Part shown: positions 17,801 to 27,446 of the stretch, piece by piece
How the letters are laid out: each line of letters opens with the position of its first letter
How positions within the stretch are numbered: position 1 is the stretch's first letter
Program-made: the position numbers and the translations under genes
The notes under the pieces: model-generated
The model's input: the letters and a program-made list of their open reading frames with translations, nothing else
Database searches by the model: none
What the model was told of the DNA's origin: nothing
Assembly (NCBI GenBank): GCA_017477505.1
Contig: JAFUVQ010000062.1
Span: forward strand, 48,370 to 112,369
Direction: 5' to 3'
Length of the DNA stretch: 64,000 nucleotides
Origin: Eubacterium sp.
GTDB lineage: Bacteria > Bacillota > Clostridia > Lachnospirales > Lachnospiraceae

Positions 17801-18992
17801 ACTCCTTCAGTATGTTAACAGCCGTATCGCACTGTTCTTTGGTCACGATAAGCGGCGGTATCATCCTTATGGTATTAGGCTTGATAACCGTAAAGAGCAG
17901 ATGACGGTCAGCCGCAAGATGCTTAAGTTCCGCTGCTATATCACTGTCAAACTCAGCTCCCACCAGAAGTCCCATACCACGGGATTCTTTGACATGAGGA
18001 AGTTCTGCCAGCTTTTCCTTAAGATATGCGCCGACTTCTTTTGCATTCTCCGGAAGCTTCTTCTCTATAATCTCATTTACTTCTGCATAAGCCGCTGCAC
18101 AGCATACAGGATTTCCTCCAAATGTAGTTCCATGTGCACCTGCTCCGAAGGTACTCATAACCCTCTCACTTGCGCATATGGCTGCGATAGGCATACCTCC
18201 GCCGAGAGCCTTTGCCATGGAAACAACATCCGGCTTTACTCCATAGCTCATGAATGCCATAAGATCTCCGGTCCTGCCCCAGCCTGTCTGAACCTCATCA
18301 AAGAGAAGGAGCATTCCCTTCCTGTCACAGAGTTCCCTGAGTCCCTGAAGGAATTCTTTTGTTGCAGGATAAACTCCGCCTTCACCCTGAACAGGCTCAA
18401 CCATTACTGCTATGACTTCATCATCACATGCAGCTTCAAAGGATTCAAGATTATTGAACTCGGCATACTTGAAGCCTTCTACCTCACCAAAGCCCTTCTG
18501 TATAGCAGTCTCAGGCTGGCCGGTTGCCATAACGGTAGCAAGAGTCCTTCCATGGAATGAGCTGTAAGCCGTAACTATCTTATTCCTCTTTGGACCAAAG
18601 TTGTCATTACCATACTTACGTGCAAGCTTGATCATCGCTTCATTTGCCTCGGCACCTGAATTCTGATACTGGAATTTCTCCATGCCTATGCTTTCGCATA
18701 CAAGTTTTGCGAGCATAGTCTGCGGAATACTGTAAAAATAATTTGAAGAATGGATAAGACAGTCAGCCTGCTCCTTAATTGCTGCCACAACTGCCTCGTT
18801 GCAGTGACCGGTTGCATTTACAGCGATACCACCGATAAAATCAAGATACTCCTCACCCGTTGCATCAACCAGATACATATCATGTCCGGTCTGGGCTACC
18901 ACATCATACCTCTTCATGAGAGACTCATTCAGGTATTTATGCGCTGTTTCTATCAGTTCTTCTTTTGTCATGTTAAAATCAGATAATTTCAT
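17781..18992 (-). CDS. argD: Class-III aminotransferase, acetylornithine aminotransferase type
   Basis: PLP enzyme of the ornithine/acetylornithine aminotransferase group, converting N-acetylglutamate semialdehyde to N-acetylornithine in arginine synthesis. The PLP region is LLFDEVQTGWGRTGDLMAF, and the Schiff-base Lys lies in VSMAKALGGGMPI; GAHGTTFGGNPV is the phosphate-side loop. At 403 residues it is full length. No other arg genes are nearby, so a role on succinylornithine or 4-aminobutyrate is possible but less likely. It starts 18 bases after the ABC exporter pair, with AAAGGAAG before the ATG. Confidence 0.88.
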   Translation of the reverse strand: MKLSDFNMTKEELIETAHKYLNESLMKRYDVVAQTGHDMYLVDATGEEYLDFIGGIAVNATGHCNEAVVAAIKEQADCLIHSSNYFYSIPQTMLAKLVCESIGMEKFQYQNSGAEANEAMIKLARKYGNDNFGPKRNKIVTAYSSFHGRTLATVMATGQPETAIQKGFGEVEGFKYAEFNNLESFEAACDDEVIAVMVEPVQGEGGVYPATKEFLQGLRELCDRKGMLLLFDEVQTGWGRTGDLMAFMSYGVKPDVVSMAKALGGGMPIAAICASERVMSTFGAGAHGTTFGGNPVCCAAAYAEVNEIIEKKLPENAKEVGAYLKEKLAELPHVKESRGMGLLVGAEFDSDIAAELKHLAADRHLLFTVIKPNTIRMIPPLIVTKEQCDTAVNILKECLNSIS

Positions 18993-19010
18993 ATAATACT
19001 TCCTTTCTAT

Positions 19011-20753
19011 CTACTGAGTCTCAAACTGACTCATATAAAGTTCTTTGTAAAAACCTCCCAGGTTTATAAGTTCCTCATGGTTCCCCTGCTCCACTATATT
19101 TCCGTCGCGTATAACAAGTATAACATCAGCTTCCTTAATAGTAGACAGTCTGTGAGCAACGATGAAGCTGGTACGTCCCTTCATAAGCTTTGAAAATGAA
19201 TCCTGGACATAATGCTCCGTTCTGGTATCGATGGAGCTTGTTGCCTCATCAAGTATGAGCATAGGCGGAAGATTCAGCATTACTCTGGTGATACACAGCA
19301 GCTGTTTCTGTCCCTCGGAAAGGCTGCCGCCCTCTTCTCCAAGTACTGTATCATATCCGTTTGGAAGCCTCTTTATAAAATGATCCGCATGAGTCATCCT
19401 TGCTGCCTGCATTATCTCTTCTATAGGAGCATCTTCACGTCCGTAAGCGATATTGTCTCTCACAGAAGCTGTCTTCAGCCAGGTTTCCTGCAGCACCATT
19501 CCATAGGAATTCCTGAGGCTCTCTCTGGTCAGTTCTCTTATATCGCGGTCTTCCGTTTTTATAGAGCCCTTATCAACGTCATAGAATCTCATGAGAAGGT
19601 TGATAATAGTACTCTTGCCGCTGCCGGTAGGTCCGACTATAGCGACTCTCTTACCGGGGCTGACCGAAAGATTCAGCCCCTTAATCAGCTCCTTATCCTT
19701 TGTATACGAAAAGTCTACATTTTCTATATCAATCTTTCCTCTTTCACCCTCGGGCAGTGCATTCATAATCTCAGTAAGATCAGCAGCATCGTCAGGTTCC
19801 GCAGGTTCAGGTTCAGCCTCGATAAGCTCTATAACTCTGTTGGCACAGGCAACTGCATTCTGAAGCTCTGTTATTACATTTGAAATCTCATTAAACGGTT
19901 TCATGTACTGGTTAGCATATCTCAGGAATGTTACCAGCTGTCCTACCGTAATACTTCCTCCCAGCACCATGAATGCTCCTGCTATAGCGACTACCGCATA
20001 TATCAGGTTATTCACAAAACGTGTAGATGGATTTACAAGAGATGAGTAAAATGTGGCTTTGAAGCTTGACTCCGTCAACTCGGCATTAAGCTTTTCAAAA
20101 CCTTCCACGGCTCTCTCCTCATATGAAAAGGCCTGTACCACTTTCTCCTGCCCTATCATCTCATCGATGTAGCCTGTAAGACTTCCCCTCTTCACTGACT
20201 GATCCACAAAAAATCTGTGGGTTCGTTTGGCAATAAATGATGCCGTGAAGAGCGAGAGCGGCGTCAGTACGATTACCATGATACTTATCCGTACATCAAT
20301 AGTGAACATGAAAACAATGGTTCCGAGTATAGTCAGAACTCCTGTGAAGAGCTGTGAGAACCCCATCAGAAGTCCATCCGAAAACTGATCTATATCAGAG
20401 GTAAGTCTTGAAACTACATCTCCCGCCTGATGCGAATCAATATATTTGAGCGGAAGCTTTGAAAGGGCTTTAAATCCCTTTATCCTTATATCCTTGACAA
20501 CCCCCTGGGTTATGCGGTTATTGACCAGATTAATGACAAGCTGCAGAAATACTATGCAGATAACATATCCCGCTATACTGGTCACAGCCAACACAAGCCC
20601 GCGTCTGTCAATATTGCCCGGTCCGATGATACAGTCTATACCCTGCCCGATAAAAAGCGGAAGCTTTATCTGGGCATATACCATCCCGACCGAAAGAATA
20701 AGTGATATCACCATAAGGAAAATGTATTTCTTCAGGTATTTCATTATCTTCAT
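19011..20753 (-). CDS. ABC exporter half, subunit with canonical Walker B and LSEGQ signature
   Basis: Fused transmembrane and nucleotide-binding half-transporter (six helices, residues ~1-310; ATPase ~340-580). Walker A is GPTGSGKST, Walker B is MLILDEATSS with the catalytic Glu present, and the signature is LSEGQ instead of LSGGQ. An in-frame ATG at 20789 overlaps the upstream gene by 40 bases; the ATG at 20753 has GGAGG seven bases before it and overlaps the partner's stop as ATGA, so I use it (580 residues). It pairs with the gene just upstream as a heterodimeric exporter of the LmrCD/BmrCD kind, whose substrates are often drugs or lipids. Confidence 0.93.
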   Translation of the reverse strand: MKIMKYLKKYIFLMVISLILSVGMVYAQIKLPLFIGQGIDCIIGPGNIDRRGLVLAVTSIAGYVICIVFLQLVINLVNNRITQGVVKDIRIKGFKALSKLPLKYIDSHQAGDVVSRLTSDIDQFSDGLLMGFSQLFTGVLTILGTIVFMFTIDVRISIMVIVLTPLSLFTASFIAKRTHRFFVDQSVKRGSLTGYIDEMIGQEKVVQAFSYEERAVEGFEKLNAELTESSFKATFYSSLVNPSTRFVNNLIYAVVAIAGAFMVLGGSITVGQLVTFLRYANQYMKPFNEISNVITELQNAVACANRVIELIEAEPEPAEPDDAADLTEIMNALPEGERGKIDIENVDFSYTKDKELIKGLNLSVSPGKRVAIVGPTGSGKSTIINLLMRFYDVDKGSIKTEDRDIRELTRESLRNSYGMVLQETWLKTASVRDNIAYGREDAPIEEIMQAARMTHADHFIKRLPNGYDTVLGEEGGSLSEGQKQLLCITRVMLNLPPMLILDEATSSIDTRTEHYVQDSFSKLMKGRTSFIVAHRLSTIKEADVILVIRDGNIVEQGNHEELINLGGFYKELYMSQFETQ

Positions 20754-22480
20754 GCCGTCACCTCCTCTTTGGACATCTGAGAGAGACATATCTCTCTGTA
20801 GATATCACAATCCTTAAGCAGTGACTCATGAGTACCTGAACCCACAAGATTTCCTTTGTCGAGAACCAGTATCCTGTCGGCTCTCATTATAGTGGAGGCC
20901 CTCTGACTTACCACAAATATTATTCTGTCAGCCTTCACGGCTTCCAGATTCTTTCTGAGTCTGGCATCGGTTGCAAAATCCAGTGCAGATGAGCTGTCAT
21001 CAAGTATGAGTATTCCCGAATCCTTTACAAGGGCTCTGGCAATGGTAAGCCTCTGCTTCTGACCACCGGACAGATTCCTTGCACCTTCTGAAATCTCATA
21101 ATTCTTTCCGCCTTCCTTGGCGCTGACAAATTCTTCGGACACGGAAAGCTCTATAGCCCTGTCAACTTCCTCATCCGTTGCTCCTTCTCTGCCCCATCTC
21201 AGATTATCTGCAATACTTCCCTTGAACAGTGCAGCCTTCTGAGGAACAACAGCAACCTTGCCTCTTATATCATTCCTGGCGTATGACCTGATATCAACGC
21301 CGTCAATAAGTATCTCACCTTCCGTTGCATCGTAAAATCTTGGGATAAGATTTACAAGAGTCGACTTTCCCGAGCCGGTTCCGCCTATGATTCCTATGGT
21401 TTCACCACGTCTGGCAGTAAAAGTCACGTCCTTTAAAGCATCATCCGCAGCATCCTTATATCTCATGGATACATTCGTAAATGTAATCTCATTTACCGAC
21501 GTATCGCCTTTCTTTCCTGTTTCAGGATAGCTCTGATCGGGTGCCGTATCAAATATTACCGCAACTCTCTTCGCCCCGGCAAACATCCTTGATACTGTTA
21601 TGATAAAGTTGGCAAGCTTTATCAGTTCAACCAGTATCATTGACATATACTCAACAAGGGCGACCACATCACCCGTAGCAAGTTTTCCTTCTCTTACATC
21701 AATTCCGCCGGAATAAAGAACTATAACTATCCCTATATTTATGATTGCAAATGTAACCGGATTAAGTAATGCCGAAATACGTCCCACTATAAGCTGCATC
21801 CGTGTCAGTCTCTTAACGGAATGGACGAATTCTTCTTCTTCCTCATCTTCTCTGTTAAAGGCTCTGATAACCCTTGCACCCTTGATATTCTCTCTGGTAT
21901 GCAGAGTAACCGTATCAAGCCTCTGCTGTACCTTCCTGATAAGAGGAATGGATGTAAGTATTATGGCAAATACTATAACAAAAAGTGCTCCCACCACTTC
22001 TGCAAATACAAGCAGGTAATCATGACTTACCCTGTATGCCATAAAAATCGCACCGAATACTATGAATGGTGATCTCAGGAAAAGCCGGAGTATCATATTC
22101 ACACCGGTCTGCATCTGATTTACATCACTGGTCATTCTTGTGATCAGAGTCGAACTTCCGATACTGTCGATATTACTGTAGGAAAGATTTTCGATATGCC
22201 TGAAAAGGTCATTCCTGACAGCCTGACCGAACCTGGTAGCCGCCTTTGCCGAAAAATACTGTGCCGTAATCGCTGCAGTCAGTCCCACGAGCGCAAGCAA
22301 AAAGAGAAGCCCCCCATCCAGAAGAAGCGTACCTCTGTTGCCTGTCCCGATACCTTTATCAACAAGGTCTGCTATTACAAGAGGAACAAGAAGCTCAAAG
22401 GACGCCTCCAGCATCTTAAATAAAGGTGCCAGTATGCATTCTTTAATATATGGTTTTAAATACTTTAAAAACCTTTTCAT
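20750..22480 (-). CDS. ABC exporter half, subunit with degenerate Walker B
   Basis: Half-transporter of 576 residues with six membrane helices and a C-terminal ATPase. Walker A is GGTGSGKST and the signature is the canonical LSGGQKQRL, but Walker B reads LILDDSSSALD: the catalytic Glu position is Asp495. In heterodimeric exporters one composite ATP site is degenerate, formed by a Walker B lacking Glu and a non-canonical signature from the partner. The partner here has exactly that (LSEGQ). Its ATG overlaps the helicase stop as ATGA, so helicase, this subunit and its partner are coupled in translation. Confidence 0.93.
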   Translation of the reverse strand: MKRFLKYLKPYIKECILAPLFKMLEASFELLVPLVIADLVDKGIGTGNRGTLLLDGGLLFLLALVGLTAAITAQYFSAKAATRFGQAVRNDLFRHIENLSYSNIDSIGSSTLITRMTSDVNQMQTGVNMILRLFLRSPFIVFGAIFMAYRVSHDYLLVFAEVVGALFVIVFAIILTSIPLIRKVQQRLDTVTLHTRENIKGARVIRAFNREDEEEEEFVHSVKRLTRMQLIVGRISALLNPVTFAIINIGIVIVLYSGGIDVREGKLATGDVVALVEYMSMILVELIKLANFIITVSRMFAGAKRVAVIFDTAPDQSYPETGKKGDTSVNEITFTNVSMRYKDAADDALKDVTFTARRGETIGIIGGTGSGKSTLVNLIPRFYDATEGEILIDGVDIRSYARNDIRGKVAVVPQKAALFKGSIADNLRWGREGATDEEVDRAIELSVSEEFVSAKEGGKNYEISEGARNLSGGQKQRLTIARALVKDSGILILDDSSSALDFATDARLRKNLEAVKADRIIFVVSQRASTIMRADRILVLDKGNLVGSGTHESLLKDCDIYREICLSQMSKEEVTA

Positions 22481-24348
22481 TGCATCTCCCTTATAAAACG
22501 GGAAATATTCATTTCCCTGTCACCGCTTTTCTCCGGTGCATAAAGTCTGAGTTTTTTACCTGTCCTTGTCACTGCAACGTAGAACATACGACGTTCTTCT
22601 TCCAAAAGAGATACGGCCTTTGATTTTCTGTGAGGAACCTTTCCTTCCACACATTCTATGATATGAACTTCCTTCCACTCAAGGCCCTTGGCACCGTGGA
22701 ATGTCATGAGTGAGACCGCATCCTTCTTTTCCCGCCTGTTACGTGAGTTCTCGTCACGTATCAGTTTTCTGTATTCATCAATATGCCCGAAGAGCTCATC
22801 TACCGTATCAAATTCCGCGGCTATGGACTGGAACTCATCAAGTGTATCCATGATCTCATCATAGTCCATATTTCTTTCCGCAGCATATTCCTTGAAATAA
22901 TTATTCAGTCCAACTGCTTTACGAAGGAAATTAACCATGGCGAAAGGATTCATTCTTTCCATCGCATGTATCTGATTAGAAAAGGAAATGAGCTTCACCT
23001 TAAGATACTCTTTGCCTTTGGCCATAAGCTTAAGGCGTTCCATATCAACAGTTTCCCCGGTAAGCATATTCCTCTCTATATATCTGACAGGTCTGTTCAT
23101 GATCCTGAGGAATCTTCCTCTTGATCTGTCTCCCGTCACGAACGCCATATAATCCAGCACGACACTCACCGCAAATGAACTGAATATATCAAGGCTTCCA
23201 TCTTTAACATCAAAGGGTATATTGTACTCCCTCAATCTGAATATCAGTCTCACCGGATCACGGTTCGTCCGATAAAGAACGGCTATATCACTAAGAGCAG
23301 TTCCTTCCGAAATGCTCTTTCTTATCTCTGTAACAACAGTCCGCGCTTCTTCCCCGGGATCTTTGGCTCTGATAAAATCTATATCACCTTTGGTCTTATT
23401 TCCCGATATCAGTTTTTTAGAGAATCTCTTAGTATTCTTTTCTATCAGCTTCTCCGCAGATCTTACCACTATCTCAGGGCATCTGTAATTGACAGGAAGT
23501 ATGACCTTACTGCATCCTTTATACTCTCTTTCAAAAGCAAAGAGAACATCAGGTCTCGCACCTCTGAAGCCGTATATTGACTGGTCATCATCACCCACAA
23601 CAAATACATTTCTGTCCCTGCCCGAAATAAGCTTCAGAATCTCGTACTGAATACGATTGGTATCCTGGAATTCATCAACCATGATATAAGGATACATCTG
23701 GCTTATCCTGTCAGCAATATCCGGTCTTTCGGAAAGCAGTGAATAACAATCATCCATCATATCAGAGAAATCAATCCTGCCGCTTTCTCTCTTGAGTTCC
23801 CTGAACCTTCTGTACAGGGTACGCATACTGTCTTCAGGAAGATCATCACTGTAGTAGTCGGCAATATTTATCATATCGGAGCTGATGATATCCAGCTGTC
23901 TTATGACACTGGCAACAATCTCATCGCTGACTTCCTTTTCATCAGTCACTTCGGAAATGAGTTTCTTTATGACAGAATATCTCTCATCTTCGGGCATGAC
24001 AGTCATATTACTGCCTTTATAGGCTGTCCTGAGTATCCAGTAAAAGAAGCTGTGAAATGTACCGAATCTGACATTTCCGTCCGATTCCGAAATCCCATCC
24101 ATCCCTTTATATCTCCTCTCCATCTCAAGAGCCGCTTCTCTTGTAAATGTAATGACAAGGATGTTTGACGGCTTCACGCCCTCAGTCTTTACAAGCCTTG
24201 CAATCCTGTTGACTATAACAGTCGTCTTGCCGGAACCCGGAGTGCCTATACATAGCATAGGACCATCCTTATGCTCTATTGCCTTATTTTGTTCTTCATT
24301 AAAACAGGTCTGCGCAATCTCTTGCACAGACCCTGATAATTTAAGCAT
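22477..24348 (-). CDS. UvrD/PcrA-like superfamily 1 DNA helicase
   Basis: ATP-driven 3'-5' helicase. The Q-motif (FNEEQNKAI) is followed by motif [10 protein letters not shown], motif [10 protein letters not shown], motif [17 protein letters not shown], motif [14 protein letters not shown] and motif [15 protein letters not shown]. It is shorter than PcrA and lacks the long C-terminal tail that contacts RNA polymerase. An ATG at 24402 is in frame, but it lies 62 bases inside the SEC-C gene; the ATG at 24348 overlaps that stop by 8 bases, the pattern seen between other genes here. The ribosome sites are weak for both, so the start is uncertain (623 or 641 residues). It is cotranscribed with the ABC exporter. 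Confidence 0.9.
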   Translation of the reverse strand: MLKLSGSVQEIAQTCFNEEQNKAIEHKDGPMLCIGTPGSGKTTVIVNRIARLVKTEGVKPSNILVITFTREAALEMERRYKGMDGISESDGNVRFGTFHSFFYWILRTAYKGSNMTVMPEDERYSVIKKLISEVTDEKEVSDEIVASVIRQLDIISSDMINIADYYSDDLPEDSMRTLYRRFRELKRESGRIDFSDMMDDCYSLLSERPDIADRISQMYPYIMVDEFQDTNRIQYEILKLISGRDRNVFVVGDDDQSIYGFRGARPDVLFAFEREYKGCSKVILPVNYRCPEIVVRSAEKLIEKNTKRFSKKLISGNKTKGDIDFIRAKDPGEEARTVVTEIRKSISEGTALSDIAVLYRTNRDPVRLIFRLREYNIPFDVKDGSLDIFSSFAVSVVLDYMAFVTGDRSRGRFLRIMNRPVRYIERNMLTGETVDMERLKLMAKGKEYLKVKLISFSNQIHAMERMNPFAMVNFLRKAVGLNNYFKEYAAERNMDYDEIMDTLDEFQSIAAEFDTVDELFGHIDEYRKLIRDENSRNRREKKDAVSLMTFHGAKGLEWKEVHIIECVEGKVPHRKSKAVSLLEEERRMFYVAVTRTGKKLRLYAPEKSGDREMNISRFIREMQ

Positions 24349-24847
24349 TTGCGCCACAACACTTCTTATACTTTTTACCGGATCCACAAGGACATGGATC
24401 ATTTCTGCCTACCTTAGGAGGCTTAATAACAGTATGTGACTTCTTCTCAAGCTTATAAAGCTCATCTCTCTTCTGCTGTGAGAATATAGCATCCCATTCA
24501 GGCAGCTTATAAAGCCACTCTGCATTACAACCTACCATATTCATATAGAGCTTCTCCGGATTGATATTAAGATAAATCTCGGTATCTTCTGTCATATTAT
24601 CTATATCAACAGGAGTATTAAGACTGTCATTGATACCATCAATGAAACCTGTCATAGTCTCTATATCTGTCTCATACTTCTCAGCAAACTCCTTAAGAGT
24701 ACCCTTTTCAGTTTTAGTAACATCAGCAAGAAGCTGCTGATAAATTCCCTTTTCAACTTCAAAATAGTGAAGCCAGAACTTTTCTCCTTCAGGTGTTCTG
24801 TCATCGAGACCATATGCATGATCTCTCCACTCCTTTAATAAACCCAT
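24341..24847 (-). CDS. SEC-C motif protein
   Basis: 168-residue protein ending in the zinc-binding SEC-C motif ([14 protein letters not shown]), the tail by which SecA and other proteins bind SecB or ribosomes. The N-terminal ~130 residues are mainly helical and acidic, with no domain I recognise. It is first in the SEC-C/helicase/ABC exporter unit and has its own perfect promoter at 24916. GGAG lies before the ATG. The SEC-C tail shows zinc binding and probably a protein or ribosome contact; the rest is unknown. Confidence 0.85.
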   Translation of the reverse strand: MGLLKEWRDHAYGLDDRTPEGEKFWLHYFEVEKGIYQQLLADVTKTEKGTLKEFAEKYETDIETMTGFIDGINDSLNTPVDIDNMTEDTEIYLNINPEKLYMNMVGCNAEWLYKLPEWDAIFSQQKRDELYKLEKKSHTVIKPPKVGRNDPCPCGSGKKYKKCCGANA

Positions 24848-24915
24848 TACTACTATCTCCTTTTCATATTATATAACTAAATATTCTGATTTGCGAATGT
24901 GATACACAGCAATGT

Positions 24916-24944
24916 ATTATACCAAAAAGTAAATGCAAGGTCAA
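24916..24944 (-). promoter_or_regulatory. Promoter of the SEC-C/helicase/ABC exporter unit
   Basis: TTGACC (24939-24944), 17-base spacer, TATAAT (24916-24921) on the minus strand; a near-consensus sigma-A promoter beginning just after the rarA-side stop codon region. Confidence 0.8.
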
Positions 24945-24957
24945 ATCCTACCGAACT

Positions 24958-26286
24958 TTACTGCTCTGCCTCTTCTCTGATCCTTCTGAGGTATTCGGCG
25001 ATATCTTTCTCACGCCCCAGCTCACCAGGAATATAGAATCTCTCATCCTTTACGGCATCAGGAAGATACTGCTGCTTTACATAGTGATTTGGATAATCGT
25101 GGGCATATTTATATCCCACATGACCGAGTTCCTCAGAACCGTTGTAATGAGCGTCCCTTAGATGAGGAGGCACCGACGCATTTCCTATATTCTTTACAGC
25201 TGAATTGGCTGCAAATATAGCATTTACCACGCTGTTACTCTTAGGTGCCGACGCAACGTAGATAGCTGCATTTGCAAGTATTATCTGTGACTCGGGAAGT
25301 CCCACTCTTTCAACTGCCTGGCAGGCGCTTGTGGCCACAACCAGTGCCATGGGATCGGCAATTCCCACATCTTCCGATGCGCATATCATAATACGCCTTG
25401 CAATAAACTTTATATCCTCACCGCCATAGAGCATCTTGGCAAGATAATAAACCGCCGCATCGGGATCGGAACCTCTCATGCTTTTTATAAAGGCGGATAT
25501 CACATCATAATGATTATCGCCATCCTTATCATATCTGATATTCCGTCTTTCCAGACAGGCTTCCGCGACAGCTGTATCGATGATAATCTTTCCTGTATTC
25601 TCATCCCTGTCAGTTGAAAGTATTGCAAGCTCTATGGCATTGAGAGCATGCCTTGCGTCCCCCTCAGCCGTATCTGCCAGGAACTCCGCAGCCTCATCTG
25701 TTATTTCAGTTCCATATACTCCCATACCCTTTTTCTCGTCGTATACAGCCCTGTGTATAAGGGTAAGAATATTCTCTTTGGAAAGAGGCTTAAGCTGAAA
25801 GATAGAAGACCTTGAGATAAGAGCTCTGTTAACCTCAAAGTAAGGATTCTCGGTGGTTGCTCCAATCAGAATTACCGTCCCGTCCTCTACGTAAGGAAGA
25901 AGGAAATCCTGCTGTGCCTTGTTAAATCGGTGTATCTCGTCGATAAAAAGTATGGTCTTCTTATCGAACATCTTAAGGCTGTCCTTCGCTTCATTCACAA
26001 CCATTTCCATATCCTTCTTGCCGGAGGTGGTTGCATTGATCTCTTTAAATGAACTTTTTGTGGTGTTGGCAATTACCTTGGCTATACTGGTCTTGCCTGT
26101 CCCGGGAGGTCCATAGAAAATGATTGAAGACAGTTTATCTGCTTTTATAACGCGATAAAGGAGCTTATCCTTACCAAGGATATGCTCCTGTCCTACAATT
26201 TCATCAAGGCTTTCGGGACGCATTCTCCTCGCAAGAGGTGCTTCCTTATCGCCCTTATCTTCATTTATAAAATCAAAAAGATCCAT
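24958..26286 (-). CDS. rarA: RarA/MgsA-type AAA+ replication-repair ATPase
   Basis: Clamp-loader-like AAA+ protein acting at stalled replication forks. Walker A GPPGTGKT is at 59-66, Walker B is ILFIDEIHRFNK, sensor 1 is LIGATTENPYFEVN, and the C-terminal MgsA-type oligomerisation domain contains EDVGIADPMALVVA. At 442 residues it has the family length. It starts eight bases after the stop of the lone receiver gene, so the two share a message. Confidence 0.95.
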   Translation of the reverse strand: MDLFDFINEDKGDKEAPLARRMRPESLDEIVGQEHILGKDKLLYRVIKADKLSSIIFYGPPGTGKTSIAKVIANTTKSSFKEINATTSGKKDMEMVVNEAKDSLKMFDKKTILFIDEIHRFNKAQQDFLLPYVEDGTVILIGATTENPYFEVNRALISRSSIFQLKPLSKENILTLIHRAVYDEKKGMGVYGTEITDEAAEFLADTAEGDARHALNAIELAILSTDRDENTGKIIIDTAVAEACLERRNIRYDKDGDNHYDVISAFIKSMRGSDPDAAVYYLAKMLYGGEDIKFIARRIMICASEDVGIADPMALVVATSACQAVERVGLPESQIILANAAIYVASAPKSNSVVNAIFAANSAVKNIGNASVPPHLRDAHYNGSEELGHVGYKYAHDYPNHYVKQQYLPDAVKDERFYIPGELGREKDIAEYLRRIREEAEQ

Positions 26287-26294
26287 CTTTTATC

Positions 26295-26687
26295 CTACTC
26301 GGTAAGTCCGAGTTTCTTAACCATATTGTCAAACTTGATGATGTCTATCGGCTTGCACATATATGCATCATAATCCTCACTTGCATAGGTTGCATCAAAA
26401 TCCTCATCAAGCGCACTGATCATCATAACCTTGCATCTTGAGATCCTCGGAATACCGAGCTTTCTTTCAGCATCTCTTATGGAAGCAAGGGCTTTATATC
26501 CATCAATTTTCGGCATCATGATATCGAGACATACAAGATCATACTTATCACCAATTGTCACTGCCTCTACGAAACGTTCCACTGCTTCTATTCCGTCTGT
26601 TGCAAGGGTAACGTCTCCATACTTTGCCATAAGCTTAGAAAGAAACTTTCCGCTTGCTACATCATCTTCTGCAATTAAAACCTTCAT
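26295..26687 (-). CDS. Stand-alone response-regulator receiver domain
   Basis: A 130-residue CheY-like receiver without an output domain. The acidic pocket is Glu7-Asp8-Asp9, the phospho-acceptor is Asp55 in CLDIMMPKIDG, the conserved Ser is in MMISALDED, and the Lys is in CKPIDI. GGAGG lies before the ATG. It lies between a TetR gene and rarA, with no sensor kinase adjacent; the nearest, the hybrid sensor at 11887, is not in the same operon. It could act through protein contacts. Confidence 0.92.
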   Translation of the reverse strand: MKVLIAEDDVASGKFLSKLMAKYGDVTLATDGIEAVERFVEAVTIGDKYDLVCLDIMMPKIDGYKALASIRDAERKLGIPRISRCKVMMISALDEDFDATYASEDYDAYMCKPIDIIKFDNMVKKLGLTE

Positions 26688-26728
26688 CTCATTACCTCCG
26701 ATAATTACAAATGAGTAATCATTTTTTA

Positions 26729-27319
26729 TTACTTCGCTGATATAATGGCATACAGCTTATCTATAAACTCCTCAAGACAAATGCTGAACGGCTCGGTATA
26801 TGGCATAAACCTTCTGTTTAATGTAAGAAGCATTATATGGCCTGTAAGAACCTCAGTCAGATCATTTGCCGTAAGCTCTGTTTTGGTTTCTCCGTTATCT
26901 ATGGCACACCGGAAAAGCTTTTCCACAAATTCTCTTCGTTTCACGGTACCCTCGGTAACGATTTCTCTCGTGTCAATATTGTGGAGAAACTCTTCATAAT
27001 GAAGCATGATAGCCGCTATGGCCGGGTAGGTATCATAGTACTTGGCATACTGATCCGTATAGAATCTTATCTTCTCGAGATAAGTAATATCCTTACCGTC
27101 CACAGTATTTCTCAGCGACTTATCAAATTCAAAATAATATTTTACAACATCGACAAGTACGTCGTTCGTATCCCCATAATACTTATACAACTGATCCTCG
27201 GTCATATTTGCTTTATATGCAAGGTTCTTAAATGTAATCCCTGCGAGACCGGAATCATTGATCACGTCGATTGCTGTAAGGATTATCATGTCCTGTTTAG
27301 AAATATATTCCTGAATCAT
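26729..27319 (-). CDS. TetR/AcrR-family transcriptional regulator
   Basis: Dimeric repressor of 196 residues. The helix-turn-helix lies at about 25-55 (GITFKNLAYKANMTEDQLYKYYG), followed by a helical ligand and dimer domain. An in-frame GTG at 27349 exists, but the ATG at 27319 has AGGGAG four bases upstream and starts at the usual distance before the HTH, so I use it. The promoter at 27377-27405 and a perfect palindrome at 27352-27373 imply that it represses itself. The other target is unknown; no transporter is adjacent. Confidence 0.9.
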   Translation of the reverse strand: MIQEYISKQDMIILTAIDVINDSGLAGITFKNLAYKANMTEDQLYKYYGDTNDVLVDVVKYYFEFDKSLRNTVDGKDITYLEKIRFYTDQYAKYYDTYPAIAAIMLHYEEFLHNIDTREIVTEGTVKRREFVEKLFRCAIDNGETKTELTANDLTEVLTGHIMLLTLNRRFMPYTEPFSICLEEFIDKLYAIISAK

Positions 27320-27351
27320 ATTGCTCCCTTCACCCCAAAAGGATAGCACGC

Positions 27352-27373
27352 AAGATATAGTATATTATATCTT
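27352..27373. promoter_or_regulatory. Inverted-repeat operator of the TetR regulator
   Basis: AAGATATA and TATATCTT form a perfect 8-base inverted repeat with a 6-base centre. It covers the predicted transcription start, a few bases downstream of the -10 box. Confidence 0.7.
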
Positions 27374-27376
27374 TAC

Positions 27377-27405
27377 ATTTTATGTGCCTGACTTCCATTT
27401 GTCAA
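27377..27405 (-). promoter_or_regulatory. Promoter of the TetR gene
   Basis: TTGACA (27400-27405), 17-base spacer, TAAAAT (27377-27382) on the minus strand. The -35 is perfect. Confidence 0.8.
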
Positions 27406-27446
27406 CGCAAAATGTAATCTATTTATGCCTATTTGGAGCCTTTTTT

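Noticed and set aside
19212-19883. Plus-strand 223-codon frame opposite the ABC exporter
   Set aside because: Mirrors a conserved ATPase domain with Walker motifs on the other strand; no start signal.
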